64,000 nucleotides of DNA. It comes from QHXW01 sp963768075 (GTDB lineage Bacteria > Acidobacteriota > Terriglobia > Bryobacterales > Bryobacteraceae). The stretch spans positions 806,001-870,000 of the forward strand of contig CAVYHD010000033.1 in NCBI GenBank assembly GCA_963768075.1, given 5' to 3'. A program made the translations under genes and the position numbers. The stretch's first letter is position 1. Each line of letters starts with the position of its first letter. Positions 53,625-61,430 of this stretch are shown piece by piece. The notes under the pieces are model-generated. The model searched no databases, was not told the origin of the DNA, and worked only from the letters and a program-made list of their open reading frames with translations.

Positions 53625-54867
53625 TTGTCGCGCAGAGTCGTAATCACAGGTGTGGGCTTGGTGTCCCCGCTCGCCATCGGGACGGAGGAGACCTGGCAGG
53701 CGGTGCTGCAAAGCAAGAGCGGCATTGGCCCCATCACGGCATTCGACGCCACGGAATTCGCGTGCCGGATCGCCGGTGAAGTGAAGGGCTTCGACCCGTA
53801 CCAATACATCGAGAAAAAAGAAGTCAAGAAGATGGGGCGCTTTATTCAGTTCGCCATTGCGGCGAGCGAGTACGCGCTCGCGAGTTCCGGGCTGAAAGTG
53901 GACGCGGAAAACGAAGAGCGGGTGGGCGTTTACATTGGCAGCGGCATCGGCGGGTTTGAGGTCATCGAGCGGGAACACAAGAACCTGCTGGAGCACGGGC
54001 CGCGGCGCATATCACCGTTCTTCATTGTTGCTACCATCGTCAACCTGGCGTCCGGGTTTGTTTCCATCCGGACCGGCGCGAAGGGTCCGAACTCGGCTAC
54101 GGCGACGGCTTGTACGACCAGCGCGCACTCGATCGGCGATTCCTTCAAGATCATCCAGCGCGGTGACGCGGACGTGATGATCTGCGGGGGTACGGAAGCC
54201 TGCATTACGCCGATGGGAGTGGGCGGATTCGCGGCCGCGCGATCGCTGTCCACGCGCAACGCCGACCCGTCAGCATGCTTCGCGCCCCTGGGACAAGGAT
54301 CGCGACGGCTTTGTGGTGGGGGAAGGCGCGGGAATTCTGGTTCTGGAAGAACTGGATGTGGCCAAGCGCCGCGGCGCCCGCATTCTGGCCGAAATGGTGG
54401 GATATGGCATGAGCGCGGATGCGTTCCACGTGACGGCGCCTTCGGAAAATGGCGACGGCGCATTTCGCGTGATGCGCAACGCGCTGCGGGACGCGGGCCT
54501 GGAACCGGCACAGATCGACTACATCAACGCGCACGGAACATCGACGGCGATGGGGGACCGGATCGAGACCAAGGCCATCAAGCGGTGCTTCGGCGACCAC
54601 GCTTACAAAATCGCGGTGAGCTCGACGAAGAGTATGACGGGGCATCTTCTGGGCGGCGCGGGCGGGTTGGAGGCAGGTTTGACGACGCTGGCGATTCGCG
54701 ATCAGATTGTGCCGCCAACGACGAACCACGAGGTGCCCGATCCGGAATGCGATCTGGATTACGTGCCCAACCATGCACGGCCTCTGCACGTTGAGTACGC
54801 GCTATCGAATTCGTTCGGATTCGGCGGCACCAACGGCGCTCTCATTTTCAAACGCTACTCGGAGTGA
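53625..54867 (+). CDS. fabF: 3-oxoacyl-ACP synthase II, one inserted base
   Basis: Reads as FabF throughout: SRRVVITGVGLVSPLAIGTE, GPNSATATACTTSAHSIGDS with the nucleophilic Cys, ICGGTEACITPMGVGGFAAA, DKDRDGFVVGEGAGILVLEE, INAHGTSTAMGD with the first catalytic His, and STKSMTGHLLGGAGGLEAG with the second. An extra G at 54273 breaks the frame. Without it the codons read TCA CAT GCT TCG CGC, and the protein has 413 residues, exactly the E. coli length. The enzyme condenses malonyl-ACP with acyl-ACP in chain elongation. The start is TTG at 53625. FabF is normally indispensable, so the extra base is probably a sequence error. Confidence 0.92.
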
Positions 54868-54872
54868 CTCCG

Positions 54873-55643
54873 ATGAAAATCGTTGTTTCGATCAAGCAAG
54901 TGCCATCGCGCGATTCGCTATTGCGCGTGGACGCATCGGGCGCGTGGATTCAGGAAGGAGACCTGAGCTACGAGATCAACGAGCCGGACGCGTATGCTCT
55001 TGAAGAAGGCCTGCAACTGAAAGAGAAGCACGGCGGCGAGGTGGTGGTGATGTGCGCTGGGCCGGCGCGCGCCGCGCAAACCATTCGCGAGGCGCTGGCC
55101 AAGGGCGCGGACCGGGCGCTGCACATCGAAGAAGAAAACCTGGGAGCGTTCGATCCGCTGAGCCTGGCACGGCTGATGGCCGGAGCCTTGCAATTGGAAA
55201 AGCCCGACCTGGTGCTGACGGGGCTGCAATCCGACGATTTGGGCTACGGCCAGACGGGCGTGATCCTGGCGGAGGTTCTGGGCCTGCCGCACGCCACGAT
55301 CATCATGCAGGTAGAGAAGCAGGACGGCGGCATTCGCGTGAAGCGCGAGCTGGAGGACGGCTGGTTCCAGCATGTGGAGATGCCGCTGCCGGCGCTGCTC
55401 ACGATCCAATCGGGCATCAATAAGCTGCGCTACGCAACGCTGATGGGAATCAAGAAAGCCAAGACCAAAGAAGTGAAGCGGCTGACGGCGGCGGAGCTGG
55501 GCGTGGCGCCAGCGGCGTCGATTCGGTTCTCACGCGTGTACCTTCCGGAGAAGAGCAAGCACACGCAGATTCTGGAAGGCTCGCCTAAAGAGGCCGCGGC
55601 GAAACTGGTGGAAAAGCTGAAATTCGAGGTGCGCGTGTTATGA
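54873..55643 (+). CDS. etfB: Electron transfer flavoprotein, beta subunit
   Basis: A 256-residue protein: MKIVVSIKQVPSRD, then YEINEPDAYALEEGLQLKEK, GLQSDDLGYGQTG and LPALLTIQSGINKLRYATL, the EtfB signature region. The ATG at 54873 is preferred. A GTG at 54864 overlapping the fabF stop is the alternative. EtfB binds AMP and pairs with EtfA to carry electrons from acyl-CoA and other flavin dehydrogenases to the quinone pool. It overlaps etfA by ATGA. Its position behind acpP-fabF links it to fatty-acid metabolism by location only. Confidence 0.94.
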   Translation: MKIVVSIKQVPSRDSLLRVDASGAWIQEGDLSYEINEPDAYALEEGLQLKEKHGGEVVVMCAGPARAAQTIREALAKGADRALHIEEENLGAFDPLSLARLMAGALQLEKPDLVLTGLQSDDLGYGQTGVILAEVLGLPHATIIMQVEKQDGGIRVKRELEDGWFQHVEMPLPALLTIQSGINKLRYATLMGIKKAKTKEVKRLTAAELGVAPAASIRFSRVYLPEKSKHTQILEGSPKEAAAKLVEKLKFEVRVL

Positions 55644-56617
55644 GCATTCTGGCGATTCTGGAACAGAGAGCCGGCGCGTGGCACCGCATGTCGTGGGAGG
55701 CGCTGGCGGCGGCACAGCAGTTGGGCGCCGACTTGCAACAGCCGGTGAGCGCGGCCGTGGCGGGCAGCGAAGTTGGTGGGCTGGCGGCGGAACTGGCAGG
55801 AAAGCAGCTTGAGCGCGTGTACGCAGTGGAGCACCCGTTATTGAAAGACTACACGCCCGACGGGTACGCGGCGGCGCTGGGACAGCTTCTGGCGGTGGCG
55901 AAACCGCGGCTGGTGCTGTTTCCGCACACATACCAGGTGCGGGATTTTGCACCGAAGCTGGCCACGGCGCTGGGTCGCGTGCTGGTAAGCGACGTGGTGG
56001 CGCATCGGGTGGAGGACGGCGAACCGGTTCTGGTGCGCCAGCTCTTCCAGGGAAAGATGAATGTCGATATTCGCTTCGTGGGCGAGCCGCCGTTCTTCGC
56101 CTCGGTGCAGGCGGGCGCTTACAGGGCGGACCGGGTAGCGGGGGGATCGGCAACGGTGGAGCAGTTTCAGCCGGAACTTTCCGCGGCGGCGATTCGGACC
56201 AAGCCCCTGGAGCTGTTCCGGGAATCGCAGCGCGCAGTAGATCTGACGGCGGCGGAAATTATCGTGTCGGTGGGGCGCGGTATCAAAGAGGCGGAGAACA
56301 TTCCCATCGTGAAGGCCCTGGCGGAAGCGCTGGGCGGGGAACTGGCGGCATCGCGGCCCATATGCGACAACGGCTGGCTGCCGATGGAGCGGCAAGTGGG
56401 GAGCTCAGGACAGACGGTTTCGCCGAAGCTGTATCTGGCGGTGGGGATCTCGGGAGCGATCCAGCATCTGGTGGGGATGAAGGGATCGAAGACGATCGTG
56501 GCGATCAATAAGGACGCGGAAGCACCGATTTTCGAGGTGGCGGATTACGGGATTGTGGGCGATCTGTTCCAGGTAGTGCCGGCTTTGGTGGAGGAGATCA
56601 AGAAGGCGAAGGGGTGA
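55640..56617 (+). CDS. etfA: Electron transfer flavoprotein, alpha subunit
   Basis: A 325-residue protein with an N-terminal domain at about 1-190 (LFPHTYQVRDFAPKLATALG) and the FAD-binding C-terminal domain: IIVSVGRGIKEAEN, ELAASRPICDNGWLPMERQV, GSSGQTVSPKLYLAVGISGA, IVAINKDAEAPIFEVADYGI and VGDLFQVVPALVEEI. It forms a heterodimer with EtfB. The ATG overlaps the etfB stop by 4 nt. No ETF:quinone oxidoreductase gene is nearby. Confidence 0.95.
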   Translation: MSILAILEQRAGAWHRMSWEALAAAQQLGADLQQPVSAAVAGSEVGGLAAELAGKQLERVYAVEHPLLKDYTPDGYAAALGQLLAVAKPRLVLFPHTYQVRDFAPKLATALGRVLVSDVVAHRVEDGEPVLVRQLFQGKMNVDIRFVGEPPFFASVQAGAYRADRVAGGSATVEQFQPELSAAAIRTKPLELFRESQRAVDLTAAEIIVSVGRGIKEAENIPIVKALAEALGGELAASRPICDNGWLPMERQVGSSGQTVSPKLYLAVGISGAIQHLVGMKGSKTIVAINKDAEAPIFEVADYGIVGDLFQVVPALVEEIKKAKG

Positions 56618-56633
56618 GGGGCGTGGCGGCATC

Positions 56634-56663
56634 TGCATGAATCATGCATAATGATATGCATGA
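56634..56663 (+). promoter_or_regulatory. vapBC operator: three alternating TGCATGA half-sites
   Basis: TGCATGA (56634-56640) and TCATGCA (56642-56648) form a perfect palindrome with a 1-nt centre. The second arm, extended as TCATGCATA (56642-56650), forms another perfect palindrome with TATGCATGA (56655-56663) over a 4-nt centre. The last half-site covers the vapB start codon at 56660. This is the layout expected of an autoregulatory VapBC binding site blocking transcription and possibly translation. Confidence 0.65.
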
Positions 56664-56860
56664 GGACGACACTGGACCTGGATGAGGAACGGCTGCGCCG
56701 CGCCCAAGAGATTACCGGCATTCGCGAGAAAACGGCGCTGATTCACGCCGGTCTTGATGCGCTCGTATCGCGCGAAGCAGCACGGCGTCTGGCAGCGCTG
56801 GGCGGCACGGAACCGAACCTGAGACCTATTCCCCGGCGCCGTCCAAAGCGGGTGAAGTGA
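56660..56860 (+). CDS. vapB: VapB-family antitoxin
   Basis: A 66-residue protein MRTTLDLDEERLRRAQEITG with the ribbon-helix-helix type start of VapB antitoxins, then TALIHAGLDALVSREAARRL and a basic C-terminal tail (RPIPRRRPKRVK) that would wrap the toxin. The start is ATG at 56660, where family similarity begins. An ATG at 56651 adds three residues. The operator palindromes cover the start. The stop overlaps the toxin GTG by GTGA, the usual translational coupling in such pairs. The pair lies between etfA and the acyl-CoA ligase. Confidence 0.87.
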   Translation: MRTTLDLDEERLRRAQEITGIREKTALIHAGLDALVSREAARRLAALGGTEPNLRPIPRRRPKRVK

Positions 56861-57228
56861 TTCTGGTAGATACGTCGGTCTGGATTGAGCATCTGCGTTG
56901 GCAGCTGCCTGATCTTAGGACTCTCTTGGAGCGGGAGTTGGTCTTGAGCCACCCGTTCGTGCGCGGTGAACTCGCGTGCGGCCAAATTGGCCAGAGAGGG
57001 GCGATTCTGCAGATGCTGCAGGAACTTCCAGCCTGCTCGTTGGCAAGCCATGATGACGTCTTGCAGATGATCGAGGACCGGAAATTGTGGGGAAAGGGTA
57101 TCGGCTTGGTCGATTTCTACCTGCTCGCCTCTGCCCTTATCACTGGTTGCCAATTCTGGACCAATGACCGGCGGCTAGTTGAGCTGGCTCAGGAGTTCAA
57201 ACTGGACTGGCGGCCGAAGGTCCACTAA
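56857..57228 (+). CDS. vapC: VapC-family PIN-domain ribonuclease toxin
   Basis: A 123-residue PIN-domain protein: MILVDTSVWIEHLRW with the first catalytic Asp at residue 5, FVRGELACGQI with the conserved Glu, GLVDFYLLASALITG with the third acidic residue and FWTNDRRL with the fourth. VapC toxins cleave initiator tRNA or the ribosomal sarcin-ricin loop when freed from VapB. The start is GTG at 56857, overlapping vapB. It converges on the acyl-CoA ligase with a 3-nt gap. The length and all four acidic positions look intact, so the toxin is probably active. Confidence 0.88.
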   Translation: MILVDTSVWIEHLRWQLPDLRTLLERELVLSHPFVRGELACGQIGQRGAILQMLQELPACSLASHDDVLQMIEDRKLWGKGIGLVDFYLLASALITGCQFWTNDRRLVELAQEFKLDWRPKVH

Positions 57229-57231
57229 TCC

Positions 57232-59022
57232 TCAGTGCGATTCTTCCTTACCGGCATACAGCTCGTCGATGTGGTCGCGGAAGTTTTCGAGCACGCGCAT
57301 GCGGCGGACTTTCATGGTGGCGGTGAGTTCGCCGTGCTCGATGGAGAACTCACGCGCGATGACGCGGAATTTTCGGACTTGCTCGAACTGCGCGAGCTGC
57401 TTGTTCACGCGGGTTACGATGCGCCGCACTTCGGCCTGCACGGGAGGAGCTTCGGCGATCGATTCAGGAGAGCGGCCCGGGTGATCCTTCATCCCGTCCA
57501 GCAACTCGGCGATGTTGGCGTTGATGGTGAACAGCGCGGTCAGGTACGGCAGGCGATCGCCGATGAGGATGACCTGGCTGATGAGCGGCTCAAACTTAAA
57601 CAGGCTCTCGACGCGGGAAGGATAGATTTTCTTGCCGGTGGAAGTGACGATGAGTTCTTTTTTTCGGCCGGTGATGAACAGAAAGCCGTCCGCATCCATG
57701 GAGGCAATGTCGCCGGTGTGCAGCCAGCCATCGCGTAAGACTTCGGCGGTGACCTCGGGATCCTTGTAATAGCGGGAAAACAGGCAGGGGGTTCTGATCA
57801 GCAGTTCTCCGTCGTCCGCAATGCGCACTTCGACTCCCGGCAGAGCCTTGCCAATGCTGCCGGGCTTGGGGTCGTCGACTGGATTTAACGAGACCACACC
57901 GCCTTCGGTGAGGCCGTAGCCCTCGACCAGCGGCATGCCAGCGGCTTCGTAGAACTCGGCCAAATCGGTTCCGAGCGGAGCAGCGCCGGAAGCCGGAATT
58001 GCCATTCTGCCGCCGAAGCGCGCCCGAACCTTAGCGAAGACGAGACGGTCGACGATGGCGAGGGGAGCACGAATCCTCCACGGCACGCGCTCACCGAGAC
58101 GGCGATGGCGCATCGCCGCCAAGCCGAGCCCCAAACCACCCCAGAAAAGTTTCTGAATGGCGGCAGGCTTCTTTTTGAGCTCAGCGCAGATGGTAGCGTA
58201 GATCCGTTCCCACAGGCGCGGGGGCGCGAGGAAGAACGTGGGCCGCACGATTTTGATCTCCTGCGGCAACTTGATGAGGCTCTCGGTGAAGTTGACGGGC
58301 ACGCCGCAACGAATGGGCAGCAGTTCCATTACGACGCGCTGGGCGATGTGTGCCGAGGGCAGGAAGGCGACGGTGCGATCCTGGGGGCCAACCGGTAGCG
58401 CGATGGGCGCCATATCGATGTTGGACACCAAAGCGTGGTGGGTGACCATGACCATTTTGGGCTCGCCGGTGGCGCCGGAGGTGAGGTAGAGAATGGCATC
58501 GTCGGTGGGCCGCACTTCGGCGCGGATGGTGCTGAGCAGCGTGGGATCGCGCGCAATAGCGGAGCGGCCGAACTCGCGAAGCTGGTCGAGCGTGATGGCA
58601 CCGGGAGCATCGCCGGTCAGGAGGAAGCGTTTCTGAATGGAGGCGTCCTTAAGCTGACCGAGCGTCTTGGGGTCCTCCGCGAACAGCGCCTTGGCATCGC
58701 ATGCCTGGAGGGTGCGAATCGATTCCTTAACCGGATAGTTGGGATACAAGGCGGCGGCGATCGAGCCGTTGGCCAGGATGCCGAGATCGGCCAGATAGAA
58801 TTCCAGGCGCGTTTCGGAATTGAGCGCGACTACGTCGCCCTTCCGGATGCCAAGCGTACGCAGGCCGGCGGCAATCTCTTCAGCCGCGGTGCGGTACTCC
58901 ACCCAATTCAGCGTCCGCACCTTTCGGCTGCCGTTTTCGGCGTAGGGTTGGTGCAGGGCGGGAGCGTACCCAAATACTTCAGCGGCTTCTTCGAGGACGC
59001 GGAAGACTGTGCGATCGGCCAT
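57232..59022 (-). CDS. Long-chain fatty-acid CoA ligase (AMP-forming)
   Basis: A 596-residue ANL-superfamily enzyme from ATG 59022: ADRTVFRVLEEAAEVFGYAP, a P-loop-like YLTSGATGEPKMVMVTHH, ANGSIAAALYPNYPVKES, EGYGLTEGGVVSLNP, then WLHTGDIASMDADGFLFITG with the adenylate-binding Asp and KKELIVTSTGKKIYP with a catalytic-hinge Lys. The pattern matches the FadD15/FAA1-like long-chain acyl-CoA synthetases that activate fatty acids for oxidation or lipid synthesis at the membrane. The open frame upstream of 59022 is unrelated to the family. It is the last gene of the minus-strand run and starts 46 nt after fpg. Confidence 0.9.
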   Translation of the reverse strand: MADRTVFRVLEEAAEVFGYAPALHQPYAENGSRKVRTLNWVEYRTAAEEIAAGLRTLGIRKGDVVALNSETRLEFYLADLGILANGSIAAALYPNYPVKESIRTLQACDAKALFAEDPKTLGQLKDASIQKRFLLTGDAPGAITLDQLREFGRSAIARDPTLLSTIRAEVRPTDDAILYLTSGATGEPKMVMVTHHALVSNIDMAPIALPVGPQDRTVAFLPSAHIAQRVVMELLPIRCGVPVNFTESLIKLPQEIKIVRPTFFLAPPRLWERIYATICAELKKKPAAIQKLFWGGLGLGLAAMRHRRLGERVPWRIRAPLAIVDRLVFAKVRARFGGRMAIPASGAAPLGTDLAEFYEAAGMPLVEGYGLTEGGVVSLNPVDDPKPGSIGKALPGVEVRIADDGELLIRTPCLFSRYYKDPEVTAEVLRDGWLHTGDIASMDADGFLFITGRKKELIVTSTGKKIYPSRVESLFKFEPLISQVILIGDRLPYLTALFTINANIAELLDGMKDHPGRSPESIAEAPPVQAEVRRIVTRVNKQLAQFEQVRKFRVIAREFSIEHGELTATMKVRRMRVLENFRDHIDELYAGKEESH

Positions 59023-59068
59023 CGGAAAGATGCTACCACGGAGGCTTCGAACGGCCCACCAGGGCGCA

Positions 59069-59977
59069 CTACGGGGCAGTTCGGCGCGGCAGCGATTCCA
59101 GTTCTTCGAGCGTGCGGGGCCAATCTTCGCGCAACAGGCGGGAGAGAGCACGGTCGGCGAGGAGTTTGCCGCCGGTCTGGCAGCGCGCACAGTAGTTGGT
59201 GTCGTTGGAGGCGTACCGGATGCGCTGCACTTTCGCGCCGCAAGCTGGGCAGGGCTGGCCATAGCGGCCGTGGACGGCCATGCCTTCCCGGAAGGCGGTG
59301 ACTTTCTCGGGGAATGCGCCACGAGCATCCGCGCTCAGGCGCTCGACCCATTCGGTGAGGACGATCTGTGTGGCATCGTACAGTCGCTGGATTTGCTCGG
59401 GTGCAAGCTTCTGGGTAAGGGCGACCGGGGATAGCTGAGCGCGATGCAAGATCTCGTCCGAGTACGCATTACCAATGCCGCTGAACAGGCGCGGATCGGT
59501 GAGTGCGCGCTTCACAGTGTGGTTGGCCGAGGTGAGAGCAGCCGAAAAAGCAGCGACGCCGGAACCGAGAACTTCAATGCCTCCGGCGTCGAGCAAGCGC
59601 AGGCTATCGGCGCCGCGCATGACGTGCAAGGACGCGCGTTTTTGTGAACCGGCCTCGGTGAGCACCAGCGTCCCGTTGGAAAAATCGAAGGCTGCGGGAG
59701 CGTTCTTACGCGGAAGCCTGGCGCCAGGCTCGCGCCAATGCAGGCGGCCGGCGATCATGAGGTGCAGGACGAGCCACAAATCGTCCTCCAGTCCGATGGC
59801 GATGCGCTTGCCGACGCGGCGGAGGGCGCGGACCTTTTTCCCGTGGACGGCAGCGAGCGGCGGGTCGACGGTGCGCAGCAGGAAAGGGCTGGCCAGGCGC
59901 ACGCACTCGAGAACCTGGCCCAGTATGCGCGATTCCAACGCTTCGATGTAGACGGTGACGTCGGGAAGTTCGGGCAT
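59069..59977 (-). CDS. Formamidopyrimidine-DNA glycosylase (Fpg/Nei family)
   Basis: A 302-residue protein: MPELPDVTVYIEALESRI supplies the catalytic N-terminal Pro and Glu of the Fpg/Nei family (usually MPELPEV), and GKRIAIGLEDDLWLVLHLMI, RLFSGIGNAYSDEILHRAQL and a C-terminal zinc finger CPACGAKVQ...NYCARCQTGG complete it. It excises oxidised purines such as 8-oxoguanine and nicks the abasic site. The Asp in place of Glu at position 6 and the YIEALESRI sequence are features of a divergent acidobacterial/actinobacterial Fpg-like subgroup, so the exact lesion range is uncertain. It follows vapC by 9 nt. Confidence 0.88.
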   Translation of the reverse strand: MPELPDVTVYIEALESRILGQVLECVRLASPFLLRTVDPPLAAVHGKKVRALRRVGKRIAIGLEDDLWLVLHLMIAGRLHWREPGARLPRKNAPAAFDFSNGTLVLTEAGSQKRASLHVMRGADSLRLLDAGGIEVLGSGVAAFSAALTSANHTVKRALTDPRLFSGIGNAYSDEILHRAQLSPVALTQKLAPEQIQRLYDATQIVLTEWVERLSADARGAFPEKVTAFREGMAVHGRYGQPCPACGAKVQRIRYASNDTNYCARCQTGGKLLADRALSRLLREDWPRTLEELESLPRRTAP

Positions 59978-59986
59978 TGGCGACGC

Positions 59987-60394
59987 TCAGCCGACCGTCA
60001 GACGCTCCAAGTGCTGTGAAGCGTGCAAGCCAGTGTACCTGGCGATTATGTCGAAATCTCTATCCTGATGCCAGACGGGTACTTTATTCTCGATGGCAAT
60101 AGCAGCGATCAAGCAATCTGCTGAAGAGCGAATGGTATACCCCTTCTGCCACCCCCGCCGATAGATATCGGCCGCTTGCAGAAAAAGACTGCATGGCAGA
60201 GGGTCGCTGAGGCGGGGAATGGCAAGGAGGCTATCACGAAAAGAGTCACTGGCAGGGACCTCGCGGAGACCCTGGACAACCTCCTGAACAATCTGCCCGC
60301 AGGTCACAAATTGGAAGAGGAGATCACCAGCGAGCCGCATGCCTAACCGGCGGTTCATCAGCTTGATCCAAACGGATGTGTCAACCAGTATCAA
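59987..60394 (-). CDS. vapC: VapC-family PIN-domain toxin, second pair
   Basis: A 135-residue PIN-domain protein: ILVDTSVWIKLMNRRLGMRL with the first Asp, CGQIVQEVVQGL with the conserved Glu, YTIRSSADCLIAAIAIENKV with the third acidic residue and VWHQDRDFDIIARY with the last. It is a ribonuclease toxin of the same class as the gene at 56857 but clearly different in sequence, so it is not a recent duplicate. The start is TTG at 60394, overlapping the antitoxin stop (TTGA). It sits between plsC and fpg within a housekeeping run. Confidence 0.86.
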   Translation of the reverse strand: MILVDTSVWIKLMNRRLGMRLAGDLLFQFVTCGQIVQEVVQGLREVPASDSFRDSLLAIPRLSDPLPCSLFLQAADIYRRGWQKGYTIRSSADCLIAAIAIENKVPVWHQDRDFDIIARYTGLHASQHLERLTVG

Positions 60395-60639
60395 CGGCCC
60401 TTTCGCCGTTTTGACGAAGATGCCGGCCGGCGCGTACGAAGGGGATGGTCTTCGCGCATCTCCGATAGATCGCCTTCCCAGAGGCCCGTGCCGAAGAATC
60501 CAGAAAGGCGCTGAATTCTTCGCATGCGCAGAACTTCCTGAAGTGCGAGATTCACGGTGCCTGAGTACGTCTTGGTTTGGAGCTCGCGCATGGCAGTTTC
60601 AAGCAGGGGCGCATCCAACACAAGATTTGTGCGCTTCAT
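60391..60639 (-). CDS. vapB: VapB-like antitoxin, second pair
   Basis: An 82-residue protein MKRTNLVLDAPLLETAMREL, a ribbon-helix-helix start like the VapB/DUF2191 antitoxins, then TYSGTVNLALQEVLRMRRIQ and a basic Ser/Arg-rich tail (RRPASSSKRRKGR). Its stop overlaps the toxin start. A TATACA -10-like box lies one base before the ATG on the minus strand, but no strong palindrome comparable to the first vapBC operator is visible. The plsC stop is 19 nt upstream, so it may be read from the housekeeping promoter as well. Confidence 0.78.
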   Translation of the reverse strand: MKRTNLVLDAPLLETAMRELQTKTYSGTVNLALQEVLRMRRIQRLSGFFGTGLWEGDLSEMREDHPLRTRRPASSSKRRKGR

Positions 60640-60658
60640 GTGTATAGTGTACTTCAGG

Positions 60659-61414
60659 TCACGGCATAGCGGGGCGCGGAGTCTCTAGCGGGGCCGAAGC
60701 CTCTCCTGCCAGTTCGGCAACTTGCCGGGCTACGATTTCGGTCAATTGCGCGCGAGCGTGAAGCTTCAAGCCACTAGTCGGAATCGGGTCCCCGATGTTC
60801 AATACCACAGGGCCGCCGCGCACGTAGTTGGATCCCACGGGCAGCACGTCGCGAGTCCCTACCAGGCCCAGCGGCACGATGGGAACGCCGGCCTTAATCG
60901 CGATGTAAGCGGCGCCTTCCTTGAACTCACGCATACCGGCGATCGAACGGCCGCCTTCGGGGAACAACAGCATCGAAATCTTGCTCTCCTGAATGAGACG
61001 CGCGCCCAGCGTCATGCTTCTGACGGATTCGCGAGCATCGCCGCGCACCACGGGAAGGTGGCCGGCGCGCTTCAAGTGAGTGCCCATGAATGGAATCAGA
61101 AACAGGCCTTTCTTGGCGTAGAATCGGAACTCAACCGGAATGGTAGCCAGGATCGCGGGAATATCCATGTAACTGCGGTGATTGGCCACAAAGACGTAAC
61201 TCTGCCCAGGATCGATTTTCTCGAGGCCGTGAACCGTGAGCCGTACGCGAGCCACGCGCAGCAACCAGCGCCCCCAAGGACCTTCGAGCTGGTTCGAGCG
61301 ACGGCCGGTTGCATCGAAAACGCTGATGATGAATGAGACTGTGCCGAATGCGATCGTGACCAGCACGATGAGAGGATCGGTGAACAGGAGCGACCGCAAG
61401 TGGCCAAAAGACAT
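60659..61414 (-). CDS. plsC: 1-acyl-sn-glycerol-3-phosphate acyltransferase
   Basis: A 251-residue membrane-bound protein with hydrophobic helices at about 12-35, the acyltransferase motif VFVANHRSYMDIPAI (NHxxxxD) near residue 77, GHLPVVRGDARESVRSM, and LLFPEGGRSIAGM corresponding to the FPEGTR block, then VPIVPLGLVGTRDVLPVG. PlsC esterifies position 2 of lysophosphatidate to make phosphatidate for membrane lipids. The Gly in EGGRS in place of the usual Thr is a mild variation. It follows folC by 16 nt on the same strand. Confidence 0.92.
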   Translation of the reverse strand: MSFGHLRSLLFTDPLIVLVTIAFGTVSFIISVFDATGRRSNQLEGPWGRWLLRVARVRLTVHGLEKIDPGQSYVFVANHRSYMDIPAILATIPVEFRFYAKKGLFLIPFMGTHLKRAGHLPVVRGDARESVRSMTLGARLIQESKISMLLFPEGGRSIAGMREFKEGAAYIAIKAGVPIVPLGLVGTRDVLPVGSNYVRGGPVVLNIGDPIPTSGLKLHARAQLTEIVARQVAELAGEASAPLETPRPAMP

Positions 61415-61430
61415 TGCCGGTGAGAGTATT

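Noticed and set aside
9593..56617. Secondary-metabolite cluster built on trpEG, the acyl-CoA ligase and fabF
   Set aside because: The genes are scattered over 50 kb among unrelated operons. acpP-fabF is the primary fatty-acid type and there is no synthase or tailoring core.
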